This document shows, one piece after another, positions 40,099 through 49,226 of a stretch of 64,000 nucleotides of DNA (the stretch's first letter is position 1; every line of letters starts with the position of its first letter). The notes under the pieces were generated by a model. It ran no database searches, was not told the DNA's origin, and worked only from the letters and a program-made list of their open reading frames with translations. Both the position numbers and the translations under genes were made by a program. This DNA is from Dyella sp. AtDHG13. GTDB lineage: Bacteria > Pseudomonadota > Gammaproteobacteria > Xanthomonadales > Rhodanobacteraceae. Where the stretch lies: assembly GCF_003201105.1 (NCBI RefSeq), contig NZ_QICJ01000004.1, forward strand, positions 124,001 through 188,000. Direction: 5' to 3'.

Positions 40099-40712
40099 GG
40101 TGTCTTGCCGCCTCACTTGCCTCATTACCTCAAAGTAACCCGTCACCCCTGCAAGGGCAGGGATCCAGTGACTCAAAAGAACCGTCATCCCGGCGTAGGC
40201 CGGACAAGCGCGAAGCGCGCAGAACGCCCGTAGGGCGGCCCCGAAGGGGCGAGCGAAGCGAGTCATCCAGTGACTTTTTGCTCGGTTGTCGCGTGGAGTT
40301 TGGTCGGCTCTTTTTTGGCGTTTCCGCAACCTGGCCGCCTCCGCGGCGGGCGTTCCGACCTCCTGCCGGAGGCCGGGTCACTTTCTCTTGCTTGCCCAAG
40401 AGAAAGTAACCAAAGAGAAGGGCCCCCCGGAATCGGCGCCTATCGGGCTGAAGCCCGATAGGTCCGCGGCCGGGTTGCGGGGTTTGTCGACAGGGCATCC
40501 TGCCCTGACGCCAAACTGGCCGGCATCCATGCCGGCCACCCTTCGGGCTGTTCCTCCACCCGCCCGCCGCCTCATACGGGGACCCGGAAGATCAAGAGCC
40601 CAAAGTCAAAAGCCGACGGCTCGTGCCGCTGCGCGGCACATCGCGCCGTGGCTGCAAGCCAACGTCTCTGCTCGTCGCGCTACCATCATGTTTTTCATCC
40701 CGAGAAACTCCT
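40099..40712. other. Mosaic of palindromic repeats, no gene
   Basis: 614 bases without a convincing gene. From left: a REP-like fragment (CCGTCATCCCGGCGTAGGCC at about 40183), a palindrome-rich GC stretch (40215-40262), then four successive hairpins at 40379-40540. The tail to 40712 holds the promoter region of the M49-like lipoprotein gene. Short frames here carry repeat-encoded peptides only. Confidence 0.6.
40379..40540. repeat. Run of four perfect hairpins
   Basis: In order: ACTTTCTCTTG/CAAGAGAAAGT near 40380-40408; CCTATCGGGCT/AGCCCGATAGG with two-base loop at 40439-40462; CAGGGCA/TGCCCTG at about 40491-40507; TGGCCGGCAT/ATGCCGGCCA with two-base loop at about 40519-40540. Each is perfect, so the RNA would form a chain of stem-loops. 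Confidence 0.75.
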
Positions 40713-42416
40713 ATGCGCCGCCATCTCCTCGCCCTGAGCCTTATCGCCATCCTGGCCGGCTGCAGTTCTCACGACAGCAGCGCGCCCACTCAGCAGGCCG
40801 AAGCACCTGCGCCGGCCAGCACTGCGCCCGCGATGGCGCCGCCGTCCACGGATGCGGAGATTGCCGAGCAGCGCATGGCTAATGTCGCATCGGTCAAGCT
40901 CACGGCGGATCTGTCGAGTTTCGATGACCAGCAGAAGCGGATGATCGCGTTGCTGATCGAAGCGGCGGATGTCACCAACGACATCTACTGGCAGCAGTCG
41001 TGGGGCGACAAGGCGGCGTTGATGGCGCGGATTCCCGATGACGTGACGCGTCGCTTCGCTGAGATCAACTACGGCCCGTGGGATCGCCTGGATAACGACC
41101 AGCCGTTCGTGGCCGGCGTGGGGCCGCGCCCGGCGGGTGCGCAGTTCTATCCGGCGGACATGAGCAAGGACGAGTTCGACAAGGCTGAGCTCAAGGACAA
41201 GACCGGCCTCTATACGCTGCTGCGTCGCGATGCGCAGGGCAAGCTGGTGACGGTGCCTTATCACGAGGCGTACAAGGCGGATCTGGAGCGTGCCGCTGGC
41301 CTGCTGCGGCAGGCGGCGGATCTTTCGGCGGACAAGGAGTTCGCCGGCTACCTGAAGAAGCGCGCCGATGCCTTGCTCAGTGACGATTACCGCTCCAGCG
41401 ATTTCGCCTGGATGTCGATGAAGAACAACCCGGTCGACATCGTGATCGGTCCCATCGAGACCTATGAGGACCAGCTGTTCGGCTACAAGGCCAGCTACGA
41501 GAGCTACGTGCTGGTGAAGGATCAGGCGTGGAGCACCAAGCTTGCGCGTTTCGCCAAGTACCTGCCGGAACTGCAGCGCGAGCTGCCGGTGGACGACAAG
41601 TACAAGGCCGAGAAGCCGGGTTCGGATGCGGACCTCAACGCCTATTTCGCCGTGTATTACGCGGGCGATGCCAACGTCGGCGCCAAGACCATCGCGATCA
41701 ATCTTCCCAACGACGAAGAGGTGCAGCTGAAGAAGGGCACGCGCCGCCTGCAGCTGGAAAACGTGATGCAGGCGAAGTTCGACAAGATCATGCTGCCCAT
41801 CGCGAAGGAGCTGATCGCGGACGACCAGCAGTCGCACCTCACCTTCGACGCGTTCTTCGAGAACACCATGTTCCACGAGGTGGCGCATGGCCTGGGCATC
41901 AAGAACACGCTCGACGGCAAGGGCATGGTGCGCACGGCGCTGAAGGACCAGGCGTCCAGTTTCGAGGAGGGCAAGGCCGACATCCTGGGGCTCTACATGG
42001 TGACCAAGCTGGCTGGCAGGGGCGAGCTGGACAAGGCGAAGCTGATGGACAATTACGTCACCTTCCTCGCCGGCATCCTGCGTTCCGTGCGCTTCGGCGC
42101 CAGCGACGCGCACGCCACGGCCAACATGGTGCGCTTCAACTTCTTCCAGCAGCAGGGTGCGTTCACGCGTGACGCCGCCACCGGTCGCTATCGCGTGGAC
42201 TTCGACAAGATGACCGCCGCGATGAATGCGCTCTCCGCCAAGTTGCTCACCATCCAGGGCGATGGCGACTACGCCGCCGCCAAGCAGCTCACTGACAGCA
42301 TGGGCAACGTCGATGCCACGCTCGCCGGCGACCTCAAGCGGCTGGACCGGGCGAAGATCCCGGTGGACATCACCTTCGAGCAGGGTCTGGAGACGCTGGG
42401 CCTGGCCAAGCCGTGA
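40713..42416 (+). CDS. M49-like (dipeptidyl-peptidase III-type) lipoprotein metallopeptidase
   Basis: 567 residues with a lipoprotein signal ending ILAGC (Cys19). The zinc motif lies in FHEVAHGLGIKN and the second ligand motif in SSFEEGKADILGLY, the arrangement of the M49 family. The motif is the five-residue HExxH form rather than the HELLGH (HExxxH) of most DPP III enzymes; a HEISH form is known in Caldithrix abyssi. N-terminal region (about 30-60) is Ala/Pro-rich linker. It probably cleaves peptides at the cell envelope. Monocistronic. Confidence 0.8.
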   Translation: MRRHLLALSLIAILAGCSSHDSSAPTQQAEAPAPASTAPAMAPPSTDAEIAEQRMANVASVKLTADLSSFDDQQKRMIALLIEAADVTNDIYWQQSWGDKAALMARIPDDVTRRFAEINYGPWDRLDNDQPFVAGVGPRPAGAQFYPADMSKDEFDKAELKDKTGLYTLLRRDAQGKLVTVPYHEAYKADLERAAGLLRQAADLSADKEFAGYLKKRADALLSDDYRSSDFAWMSMKNNPVDIVIGPIETYEDQLFGYKASYESYVLVKDQAWSTKLARFAKYLPELQRELPVDDKYKAEKPGSDADLNAYFAVYYAGDANVGAKTIAINLPNDEEVQLKKGTRRLQLENVMQAKFDKIMLPIAKELIADDQQSHLTFDAFFENTMFHEVAHGLGIKNTLDGKGMVRTALKDQASSFEEGKADILGLYMVTKLAGRGELDKAKLMDNYVTFLAGILRSVRFGASDAHATANMVRFNFFQQQGAFTRDAATGRYRVDFDKMTAAMNALSAKLLTIQGDGDYAAAKQLTDSMGNVDATLAGDLKRLDRAKIPVDITFEQGLETLGLAKP

Positions 42417-42519
42417 TCCTTGCGGCGGCACATGAAGGAATCTTCACGCGCCGCCGATTGATCCTGGGCGACAGGGCTTGTAGAACGAAAACCTGTCCAT
42501 CGTCCCAGGGAGCGTCGTC

Positions 42520-43020
42520 ATGAAGATACGCAAGGGTAAGGTGTGGGGTCTGGCCTGCGTGGCCTGGCTGGTCGCAGGCAGTGCCGCCGTGGCAGGTCCG
42601 CAGAAGGATGCTCAGGCCGCCGAACGCGATGCCTACATCAAGTCGGCCGGCCATGCGGTGGATGGCATCGCCGACACGGCCACGGTCACCAGCGTGGATC
42701 CGCTCGGCGATCATCGCATCGCGGTGTATACCGTGGACGGTTCGCACAAGGACATCTGGCTGGTCACCACCGACGATGCGTGTCCGCAGCCGGTGCTCTC
42801 CGGTAACCGCATCGTCTCGGTGGAGGCGGGCGCCACACACGACTGCAGCTCCGTCGCCATCCATACGGTGGACCAGCGCAACCTCAGCGGCCGCCTGCGC
42901 ATCGTGCAGCAGCAGGCCAAGAATGCGCCGGGCACGGCTTATCAGGAAGAACCGGTGACGCTGCGCTGGGCCACCATGTTCCGCACCCGCGACATGACCG
43001 ACGGCGGCCGCACCCGCTAA
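42520..43020 (+). CDS. Secreted protein of unknown function
   Basis: 166 residues with signal peptide MKIRKGKVWGLACVAWLVAG and probable cleavage after AVA. Mature part has two Cys (DDACPQP and HDCSSV), which may form a disulfide, and alternating beta-like strands (ATVTSVDPLGDHRIAVYTVDG split by turns). I do not recognise a family. CAGGGAG lies 11 bases before the ATG. Convergent with the aspartic protease gene, six bases apart, with no obvious terminator between. Confidence 0.65.
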   Translation: MKIRKGKVWGLACVAWLVAGSAAVAGPQKDAQAAERDAYIKSAGHAVDGIADTATVTSVDPLGDHRIAVYTVDGSHKDIWLVTTDDACPQPVLSGNRIVSVEAGATHDCSSVAIHTVDQRNLSGRLRIVQQQAKNAPGTAYQEEPVTLRWATMFRTRDMTDGGRTR

Positions 43021-43026
43021 CCCGTT

Positions 43027-44898
43027 TCAACGCGGCGCGACATCGCGCATCGTCATGGTGATGTCGCGCCCGTCCGCCAGGGTCAGCGTCAGCGGCGTGC
43101 CTTCGGGCAGATGGCTGCTCAGGTCGCGCAGCTGGCCAAAGCTCAGCGCGCGGGCCGGCTTGCCATTGGCCGCCACGATGGCGTCGCCCTGCTTGAGGCC
43201 TGCCTTCTGCGCGGGGCTGTCGGGCATCACGTTGATGACGTTGAAGCGGTCGGGGCGATCCTGGTTCTTCTCGGCGCGGAAGCCTGCCATGCCGTAGTTC
43301 CATTCGGGTGTGCTCGCGCGCGGCATCAGCACCATCTGCTGGCGGCGGTAATCAAAGTGCACGTTGAAGCGCGACAGGATGTCCTGGCCGATATTGCCCG
43401 CTTCGCTCGGGTTGCCGGTGGCGCCGGCGTCGGCGCGAGTGAGCATGGCCACTACGTTGTCCATGGTCTGCGTGCCTAGCGTGAAGCTGCTTGCGTGCGC
43501 AACGTGCGCGGTGAACAGGCCGCCCACGCCGCCGGTGGGAATCGGCAAGCCCGCTTCGTAGTGCCTGGCGATGCCGTTGCGTTCGGCCCACTGCGGAAAG
43601 GTGAGCACGTAGCCGGCGTTGCCGGTGTCGATGCCGAACATGCCGGTATGGCCGTCCTGCTGGGCTTGCGCCAGCGGCATGTCGTCGGTGAAGCGTAGCG
43701 TTATCGCGTCACCCTTCGCGGCGGGCGGTGCCTCGCCCTGGTCGTAGGGTTGGAGCCGCAGGCGGTGATGGTCGTAGTCGAAGGTGATCGCAAAACGCTC
43801 GAACATCTCCAGGCCGAGAATGCCGGCGATGGGCGTGTCGTTGCCGCGCTCATAGAAACCGAAGGGATAGGGCAGCACCGTGAAGGTGAGGTCGCGCACG
43901 TGCGCGTTGCCCAGCGCGGTGTCGTGCACCTTCGTGTATGACGTGCTCATGGTGCCGGAGCCCGAGCCGCCGCTCACGCCCTGGCCCTGCGTCCGGTAAC
44001 CCATCTGCTTGGCGGCGTCGCTGGTGAGGATGGCGTGGCCGCCGGTATCCAGGATGAAGGGCATCGGCGGTCGCCCGTCGATGCTCACATCGACCATCAC
44101 GATGCCGCCTTCCACACGCATGGGCGTCGTCGCTTCGCGCGCGCCATTCGCCATGGTCACGTCACGCACCTTGCCGTCGGGGCGTTGCAACGCCGCGGCG
44201 GGAACGCTGGACCACAGCCGGTACTGCTCGACGGTGTCCACGGCTTCGCCGTCGCTGTTGCCGGCAAGATTGGCGCGGGAGTTGGCGACGCGGAAGGGCA
44301 GCTGCAGCCCGTCCACGTTGCGGTAGTCGCCGTAGCGCTCGGTGGCGACAAGGAACGAGGTGGCGTAGACCGCGCGATCCAGGCGATGCGTGGATGCATC
44401 GATCCACAAGGTGACGGTGCGGCCGCCCACCGGCGTGGCATCCAGGCGCTGGAAGCTGCGGCCCTGCTCCTGCGCGTCGGGCAGGCGGCGATAGCGCGCC
44501 TGGTCCCGCGGGTCGAGATAGCCGAAGCGGTGCAGCCAGCTCTCCGTGGCGGCCACGGTGCGCGCCTCGTCCGAATCGAGCGGATGCACCATGCCGGTGA
44601 TGTCCTCGCGCCACTGGCCTTGGCCGTCGATGCCCTGGGCAGAGCCGAACATCTCATTGCGCGTGCGCGACAGGTACTGGCCACTGTGCAGGTCCACGGC
44701 GAATTGCCAGGGGCCCTTGAGCCCGTCGCTGTCTTCCGTGCCGCTGGCCTGCAGGCCGGCCACTTCGTTCCAGCGTGCGCCGCCGGCCGCCTGGCGCAGG
44801 CTGTCCAGCACGGCGGCGCTGTCGCCGGAAGCGGCAAGCGCCGGGCTCAGGGCGCCGACGAGCAGCAGGCCAAGCAGGGGACGGGCGCGGTTCGGCAT
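43027..44898 (-). CDS. Retropepsin-like aspartic protease with two DTG motifs and C-terminal PDZ domain
   Basis: 623 residues with signal peptide (MPNRARPLLGLLLVGALSPALA). An N-terminal domain of about 230 residues resembles outer-membrane-lipoprotein-type beta domains. Two retropepsin-like units follow, each with a DTG: PFILDTGGHAILTS (about 290) and FGIDTGNAGYVL (about 425), so the active pair may form within one chain. The last 90 residues are a PDZ domain (VMPDSPAQKAGLKQGDAIVA). Likely a periplasmic protease or sensor. Start chosen at MPNRARP, where the signal peptide begins. Confidence 0.8.
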   Translation of the reverse strand: MPNRARPLLGLLLVGALSPALAASGDSAAVLDSLRQAAGGARWNEVAGLQASGTEDSDGLKGPWQFAVDLHSGQYLSRTRNEMFGSAQGIDGQGQWREDITGMVHPLDSDEARTVAATESWLHRFGYLDPRDQARYRRLPDAQEQGRSFQRLDATPVGGRTVTLWIDASTHRLDRAVYATSFLVATERYGDYRNVDGLQLPFRVANSRANLAGNSDGEAVDTVEQYRLWSSVPAAALQRPDGKVRDVTMANGAREATTPMRVEGGIVMVDVSIDGRPPMPFILDTGGHAILTSDAAKQMGYRTQGQGVSGGSGSGTMSTSYTKVHDTALGNAHVRDLTFTVLPYPFGFYERGNDTPIAGILGLEMFERFAITFDYDHHRLRLQPYDQGEAPPAAKGDAITLRFTDDMPLAQAQQDGHTGMFGIDTGNAGYVLTFPQWAERNGIARHYEAGLPIPTGGVGGLFTAHVAHASSFTLGTQTMDNVVAMLTRADAGATGNPSEAGNIGQDILSRFNVHFDYRRQQMVLMPRASTPEWNYGMAGFRAEKNQDRPDRFNVINVMPDSPAQKAGLKQGDAIVAANGKPARALSFGQLRDLSSHLPEGTPLTLTLADGRDITMTMRDVAPR

Positions 44899-44970
44899 GG
44901 GGACACTCCGTGGTCGGGTGGCGTCATGGTCCGCCAGCCGTCGCAACCGGTCTAGGACGCGCGTTGCGAA

Positions 44971-45768
44971 TCAGGACGCGTTTTGCAGCCTGTGCCGGTA
45001 GTCACGCGGCGTCTCGCCGGTCATGCGGCGGAACACGCGGGCAAAGTGGCTCTGGTCGTGGAAGCCCGCCATGGCGGCGACGTCGGCGATGGAGTGGCGT
45101 TCTTCCGCCAGCGCCTTGCGCGCCAGCGCGATGCGTAGCCCGCGCTGGTACTCGCCCACCGACGTGCCCTGCGCACGCTGGAAACTGCGCGCCAGGTGGG
45201 AGGGATGCACGCCGGCCAGCGCCGCCAGTTCGTGCAGTGAGGGCGTGGCGAGCGGATCGTCGTGCAGGCGATCGAGCACGCGTTGCAGCCATGCCGGGCG
45301 GCGCTCGCCGTCGGCGCGGCACGCCGACGCCACCAGTTCGAGCACGGCCGCATGCAGTGCGAGTGCGGCGGCATCGTCCGTGGCGCACAGTTCGCGTTCG
45401 ATACGGGCGAACAGGCGGTCGGCTTCGGGCAGTCGCAGTTGCCGGTGTTCGCCTAGCAGACGCGACACGCCATCGTTGGACGCGTCGCCGAGAAAGATGC
45501 TGATGCAGCGCGCACCCGATGGGCCAAAGCGATTGGCATGGCGATGGCCTTGCGGATGCGCAAGCAGCAGGCCGGGCTGGCAATCCACGTCGCTGCCGCT
45601 CGACTGTTGCGTGTAGCGGCCGGCGGCGACCAGGCACAGGTAGGCTTCGTCGTGCTCGTGCCACGGCAAGGCGCTGCCGCCCGCATACGGCGTTGCGGAA
45701 ATCTGCAGGCCGGCGAGCTGCCGCAGTTGCGCGGGCTGGCCGTAGTTGGCGCGCTGTAGATGCTGCAT
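44971..45768 (-). CDS. AraC-family transcriptional regulator
   Basis: 265 residues. N-terminal cupin-like sensing domain (about 1-140, with LPWHEHDEAYLCLVAAG) and C-terminal double HTH (about 165-265: LHELAALAGVHPSHLARSFQ and ADVAAMAGFHDQSHFARVFR, ending TGETPRDYRHRLQ). Effector unknown. It lies upstream of the aspartic protease gene on the same strand with a 72-base gap and downstream of the hydrolase gene by 66 bases. Confidence 0.9.
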   Translation of the reverse strand: MQHLQRANYGQPAQLRQLAGLQISATPYAGGSALPWHEHDEAYLCLVAAGRYTQQSSGSDVDCQPGLLLAHPQGHRHANRFGPSGARCISIFLGDASNDGVSRLLGEHRQLRLPEADRLFARIERELCATDDAAALALHAAVLELVASACRADGERRPAWLQRVLDRLHDDPLATPSLHELAALAGVHPSHLARSFQRAQGTSVGEYQRGLRIALARKALAEERHSIADVAAMAGFHDQSHFARVFRRMTGETPRDYRHRLQNAS

Positions 45769-45834
45769 GGCGATGAGTCTAGGCCGCCTGCGCGCCAGGG
45801 CATGTGCCGTCGGTCAGGCCATCCCGCGCGCGGC

Positions 45835-46692
45835 TCAGGCGGCGCGGCCGTCCAGGTGCGCGTTCGCCCAGGCCGCCACGGCGTCGGGGTGTTCCAGTTG
45901 CAGATGGTGGCCGCCTTCCAAGTGCGTCACCGCGATGTCGCCGACGCAGGCGGCGCGCTCGCGCATGCGCATGCCGGGCAGGTAGGGCGTGTCCGGCTGC
46001 GCGAGCAGCAGCGCCGTGGGCGCCTCGATGCCGCGCAGCAGATCGCGCACCTGCGCTTCCGCCAGGCGCACGGCCGACGGGCGATTGACCCGCGCATCGC
46101 TGCGCCAGTGCCAGCCGTGGTCGGTCTTGCGCAGGCCGCGCTCCACGATGGGGCGCGCCTGTTCGGCGGGCAGGCCGCTGGCCAGCGTGCGGGCGCTGAT
46201 GGCCATGTCGATGGAGGGGAACGCGCGCAACGAGCGCCCGGTGGCCGTGCTCGCCATGGCGTCGCGGAAATGGCGCAGTGTGTGGTGGGCGTCGTCCGCG
46301 ATCGGGCCCAGGCCTTCGATCAGCAGCAGGCGATCGATGCGATCGGGCTTGGCGGCGGCCACCAGCGAGGCGATGCCGGCGCCCAGCGAGTGGCCCATCA
46401 GGTGCAGCCGCTCGAAGCCCAGCGCATCGATGGCGTCGAGCACGGCGCGCACATAGTCCACGAAGTGGTAGGCCATGCCCGGAGGCAGATGATCGGAATG
46501 GCCGTGGCCGGGCAGCTCCAGCGCAATCACCTGCCAGCGCGAAGCCAGCAGCGGCGCGAGCCGCGCGAAACTCCACGCGTTGTCTAGCCAGCCATGCAAG
46601 GCCAGCAGCGGCGGCGCGGCCTCGTCGCCCCACACCTGCGCGCTCAGGCGCAGATGCGGCAGGCGCACGTCGCGTTCGACCGGAGCGCTCAC
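45835..46692 (-). CDS. Alpha/beta hydrolase
   Basis: 285 residues of the classical alpha/beta fold: LLALHGWLDNAWSFARLAP (oxyanion HG), LELPGHGHSD, nucleophile elbow MGHSLGAG (Ser), and catalytic His in LEGGHHLQLEHPD. The acid is probably the Asp in AQPDTPYLPG. Resembles serine hydrolases/esterases of the MhpC type; substrate unknown. It starts at GTG whose last bases overlap the hemH stop codon (GTGA), so it is translationally coupled to ferrochelatase. Confidence 0.85.
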   Translation of the reverse strand: MSAPVERDVRLPHLRLSAQVWGDEAAPPLLALHGWLDNAWSFARLAPLLASRWQVIALELPGHGHSDHLPPGMAYHFVDYVRAVLDAIDALGFERLHLMGHSLGAGIASLVAAAKPDRIDRLLLIEGLGPIADDAHHTLRHFRDAMASTATGRSLRAFPSIDMAISARTLASGLPAEQARPIVERGLRKTDHGWHWRSDARVNRPSAVRLAEAQVRDLLRGIEAPTALLLAQPDTPYLPGMRMRERAACVGDIAVTHLEGGHHLQLEHPDAVAAWANAHLDGRAA

Positions 46693-47753
46693 AGGCTGGC
46701 ACCGGTGCGCGGCGCGAATTCCTTCCAGCCGCCGGCGTGGCGCATCACCAGTGCGGCGAGGCTGTCGACCTGCGCGGGCGTGTCGTTCAAGGCCGGGATG
46801 TAGCGCAGCTCATCGCCGCCGGCTTCGCGGAAGAAGTCGCGGTTCTGCATGGCGATTTCTTCCAGTGTCTCCAGGCAGTCCACGGCAAAGCCGGGGCAGG
46901 CCACGTCCAGCGTCTTCACTCCGTTGGCCGCCAGCTCGCGCACCGTGGCGTCGGTATACGGCTGCAGCCACTGCTCGCGTCCCACGCGGGACTGGAAGCT
47001 CATCAGCAGCTGCGACTCGTCCAGTTGCAGCCGTTGGCGCAATGCGCGCGCCGTGGCTTGGCATTGCTCGAAATAGGGATCGCCCTCGCGCACGTAGCGC
47101 TGCGGAATGCCATGGAAGGAGAGCAGCAGCTTCTCGCCGCGCCCGTGCGTTGACCACCACTGCTCGATGCTGCGCGCGAGCGCGTCGATGTGCGCCGGGT
47201 CGTCGTGGTAATCGTTGATCAGGCGCAATTCGGGCGGCCAGCGCAGCGAGCGCATCGCCTCGGCCACGGCGTCGATCACCGAGCCGGTGGAGGTGGCGGA
47301 GTATTGTGGATACAACGGCAGCACCAGCAGGCGGCGCACGCCTTCGCGCTGCAGGCGCTCAATCTGCGACGGTACGGAGGGCTGCCCATAGCGCATCGCC
47401 AGCGCCACGCGGACGGGCTCGTTGCATGCCTCCGACAGCTTCTCCTGCAGGCGCGCCGCGAGCGCTTCGCTGCCCACGCGCAGCGGCGAGCCCTGCGGCG
47501 TCCAGATGCGCTGGTACGCGTGCGCGGAGCGCGCCGGCCGCACGCGCAGGATGACGCCGTGCAGGATCAGCCACCACAGCCAGCGCGGATAATCGATCAC
47601 GCGCGGATCGCCCAGGAACTCGGCGAGATAGGGACGAACGGCACTGGCGGTGGGCGCTTCCGGTGTGCCGAGGTTCACCAAGAGCACTGCAGCCTGAACG
47701 GGCTGGTCACGGGATGGACCGGCAACGCCGGTATAGTCATGGCTGCGTGGCAT
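46689..47753 (-). CDS. hemH: Ferrochelatase
   Basis: 354 residues. The enzyme inserts Fe2+ into protoporphyrin IX in the last step of heme synthesis. Family marks: AVLLVNLGTPEAPTASAVRP at the N-terminus, RVIDYPRWLWW, LPLYPQYSATSTGS, the catalytic His in LLLSFHGIPQRYV, and CPGFAVDCLETLEEI with the conserved Glu. Start at MPRSHDYTG is chosen for length; the ribosome site is weak. Cotranscribed with an alpha/beta hydrolase. Confidence 0.93.
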   Translation of the reverse strand: MPRSHDYTGVAGPSRDQPVQAAVLLVNLGTPEAPTASAVRPYLAEFLGDPRVIDYPRWLWWLILHGVILRVRPARSAHAYQRIWTPQGSPLRVGSEALAARLQEKLSEACNEPVRVALAMRYGQPSVPSQIERLQREGVRRLLVLPLYPQYSATSTGSVIDAVAEAMRSLRWPPELRLINDYHDDPAHIDALARSIEQWWSTHGRGEKLLLSFHGIPQRYVREGDPYFEQCQATARALRQRLQLDESQLLMSFQSRVGREQWLQPYTDATVRELAANGVKTLDVACPGFAVDCLETLEEIAMQNRDFFREAGGDELRYIPALNDTPAQVDSLAALVMRHAGGWKEFAPRTGASL

Positions 47754-47861
47754 CGTGGCGCTGACGGTGAGAACCGCTGCGCAGTCTGCCACAAGCCTTC
47801 GGCCTCGCCGTGGCGAGGATCGCCGCAGGCCGCCGCACCGAATATCTGCACAGGAGTCGTC

Positions 47862-48551
47862 ATGATCAAAACGTCGCTGCATCGCCTGCTGCTCGCCGCC
47901 CTGGTCCTGCTGATGCCGGCCATGGCCGCTCACGCGGAGGATCCGCCGCTGGTGCGCGCCCAGAACGCCGTGCGCGTGTTGAACGACATCATGGAAGCGC
48001 CGGACAAGTCGATCCCGACCGACCTGCTCAAGCAGGCCAAGGCCATCGCCGTGATCCCTGACCTGCTCAAGGTGGGCTTCGTGTTCGGCGGCCGCCGCGG
48101 CGAGGGCCTGATCTCGGTCAAGGGCGCGGACGGCACCTGGTCCAATCCCAGCTTCATCACCATGACCGGCGGCAGCGTGGGCTTCCAGGCCGGCGCCTCG
48201 TCCACCGACGTGATCCTGGTGTTCCGCACCGACCGCGGCGTGGATCAGATCGTCAACGGCAAATTCACGCTGGGCGCGGACGCCGCCGCCGCGGCCGGCC
48301 CGGTGGGCCGCACCGCCCAGGCCTCCACCGACAGCGACTTCAAGGCCGAGATCTACTCCTATTCCCGCTCGCGCGGCCTGTTCGCCGGCGTGGCCCTGGA
48401 CGGCTCGGCCCTGCGCATCGACTACGACGCCAACGAGGCTATCTACGGCAAGGGCATCACCCCGCGCCGCATCTTCGAGGGCGGCGTGAGCAATGTTCCG
48501 TCACAGGTGGTCGATTTCAGGGATCGCCTTGAGGAGTACACTCAGCGATGA
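47862..48551 (+). CDS. Ysc84/SYLF-domain lipid-binding protein, secreted
   Basis: 229 residues with signal peptide ending AMAAHA. The SYLF (Ysc84-like) domain covers most of the mature protein: DLLKQAKAIAVIPDLLKVGF, GRRGEGLISVK, GSVGFQAGASSTDVILVFRT and GPVGRTAQASTDSDFKAEIYSYSRSRGLFAGVALDG (quoted in parts). This domain binds phosphoinositides in yeast Ysc84; the bacterial periplasmic role is unclear. CAGGAG precedes the ATG. Divergent from hemH; tatA follows 66 bases later on the same strand. Confidence 0.85.
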   Translation: MIKTSLHRLLLAALVLLMPAMAAHAEDPPLVRAQNAVRVLNDIMEAPDKSIPTDLLKQAKAIAVIPDLLKVGFVFGGRRGEGLISVKGADGTWSNPSFITMTGGSVGFQAGASSTDVILVFRTDRGVDQIVNGKFTLGADAAAAAGPVGRTAQASTDSDFKAEIYSYSRSRGLFAGVALDGSALRIDYDANEAIYGKGITPRRIFEGGVSNVPSQVVDFRDRLEEYTQR

Positions 48552-48617
48552 TGTGGAGCGGCGGCGCGGCAGCGTGACGGTTTCGTTCCGCCGCTTTCCT
48601 TCCTGAGGTCCCTTTTC

Positions 48618-48845
48618 ATGAGCATTACCCATCTACTCATCCTGCTGGTCGTGGTCGTGCTGATCTTCGGCACCAAGAAGCTGCGCAACATCGGTTCCGA
48701 CCTGGGCGGCGCCGTGCGCGACTTCAAGAAGGGCCTGGACGGCGACGAAGCCGCCAAGCCCGGCGACCCCAACGAGCGCCTGCGCGCCGATCCGCCGCCG
48801 GCCAGCACGCAGAACCAGAGCCAGCACGAAACCGAACAGAAGTAA
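48618..48845 (+). CDS. tatA: Sec-independent protein translocase subunit TatA
   Basis: 75 residues: one N-terminal TM ([13 protein letters not shown]), the hinge [20 protein letters not shown] and a charged amphipathic helix, then a polar tail. TatA oligomers form the passage for folded proteins. It is the first gene of a tatABC cluster; tatB follows after 15 bases. Confidence 0.93.
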   Translation: MSITHLLILLVVVVLIFGTKKLRNIGSDLGGAVRDFKKGLDGDEAAKPGDPNERLRADPPPASTQNQSQHETEQK

Positions 48846-48860
48846 GCCGGAAGGCTGGCG

Positions 48861-49226
48861 ATGATCGAGATCAGCTTCGGCAAGCTGGTATTGCTCGCGC
48901 TTATCGCGCTGATCGTGCTCGGCCCGGAAAAGCTGCCGCACGCCGCGCGCACCGCGGGCGTGTTCATGCGCCGCATCCGCACCGGCTGGGACAGCGTGCG
49001 CGCGGAGGTGGAGCGCGAGCTGCAGGTGGAGGAGATCCGCCGCCAGGCCAAGGAGGCCGCCGCGCGAGCCGAGGCCGCGCAGGCCGACCTGGACGAAACC
49101 CTGCGCAAGATGCGTCCGTCCGGCGTGCCGTCGAGCCCGGCCCCGCCGGCCGCCGAGCCGTCGCCGGAAACCGCTGTCGCCACCGACGCCACCCCGACCA
49201 AGGATGTCCCGCATGGCGGCGCCTGA
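48861..49226 (+). CDS. tatB: Sec-independent protein translocase subunit TatB
   Basis: 121 residues: MIEISFGKLVLLALIALIVL with the TatB-type Glu in ISFGKL context, GPEKLPHAARTAGVFMRRIR, then a long charged helix and a Pro/Ala-rich tail. TatB with TatC recognises twin-arginine signals. The C-terminus overlaps the start of tatC by 14 bases. Confidence 0.92.
   Translation: MIEISFGKLVLLALIALIVLGPEKLPHAARTAGVFMRRIRTGWDSVRAEVERELQVEEIRRQAKEAAARAEAAQADLDETLRKMRPSGVPSSPAPPAAEPSPETAVATDATPTKDVPHGGA

Noticed and set aside
40130-40600. Overlapping short frames in the 40 kb spacer
   Set aside because: Their codons coincide with palindromic repeats and hairpins; no family resemblance.
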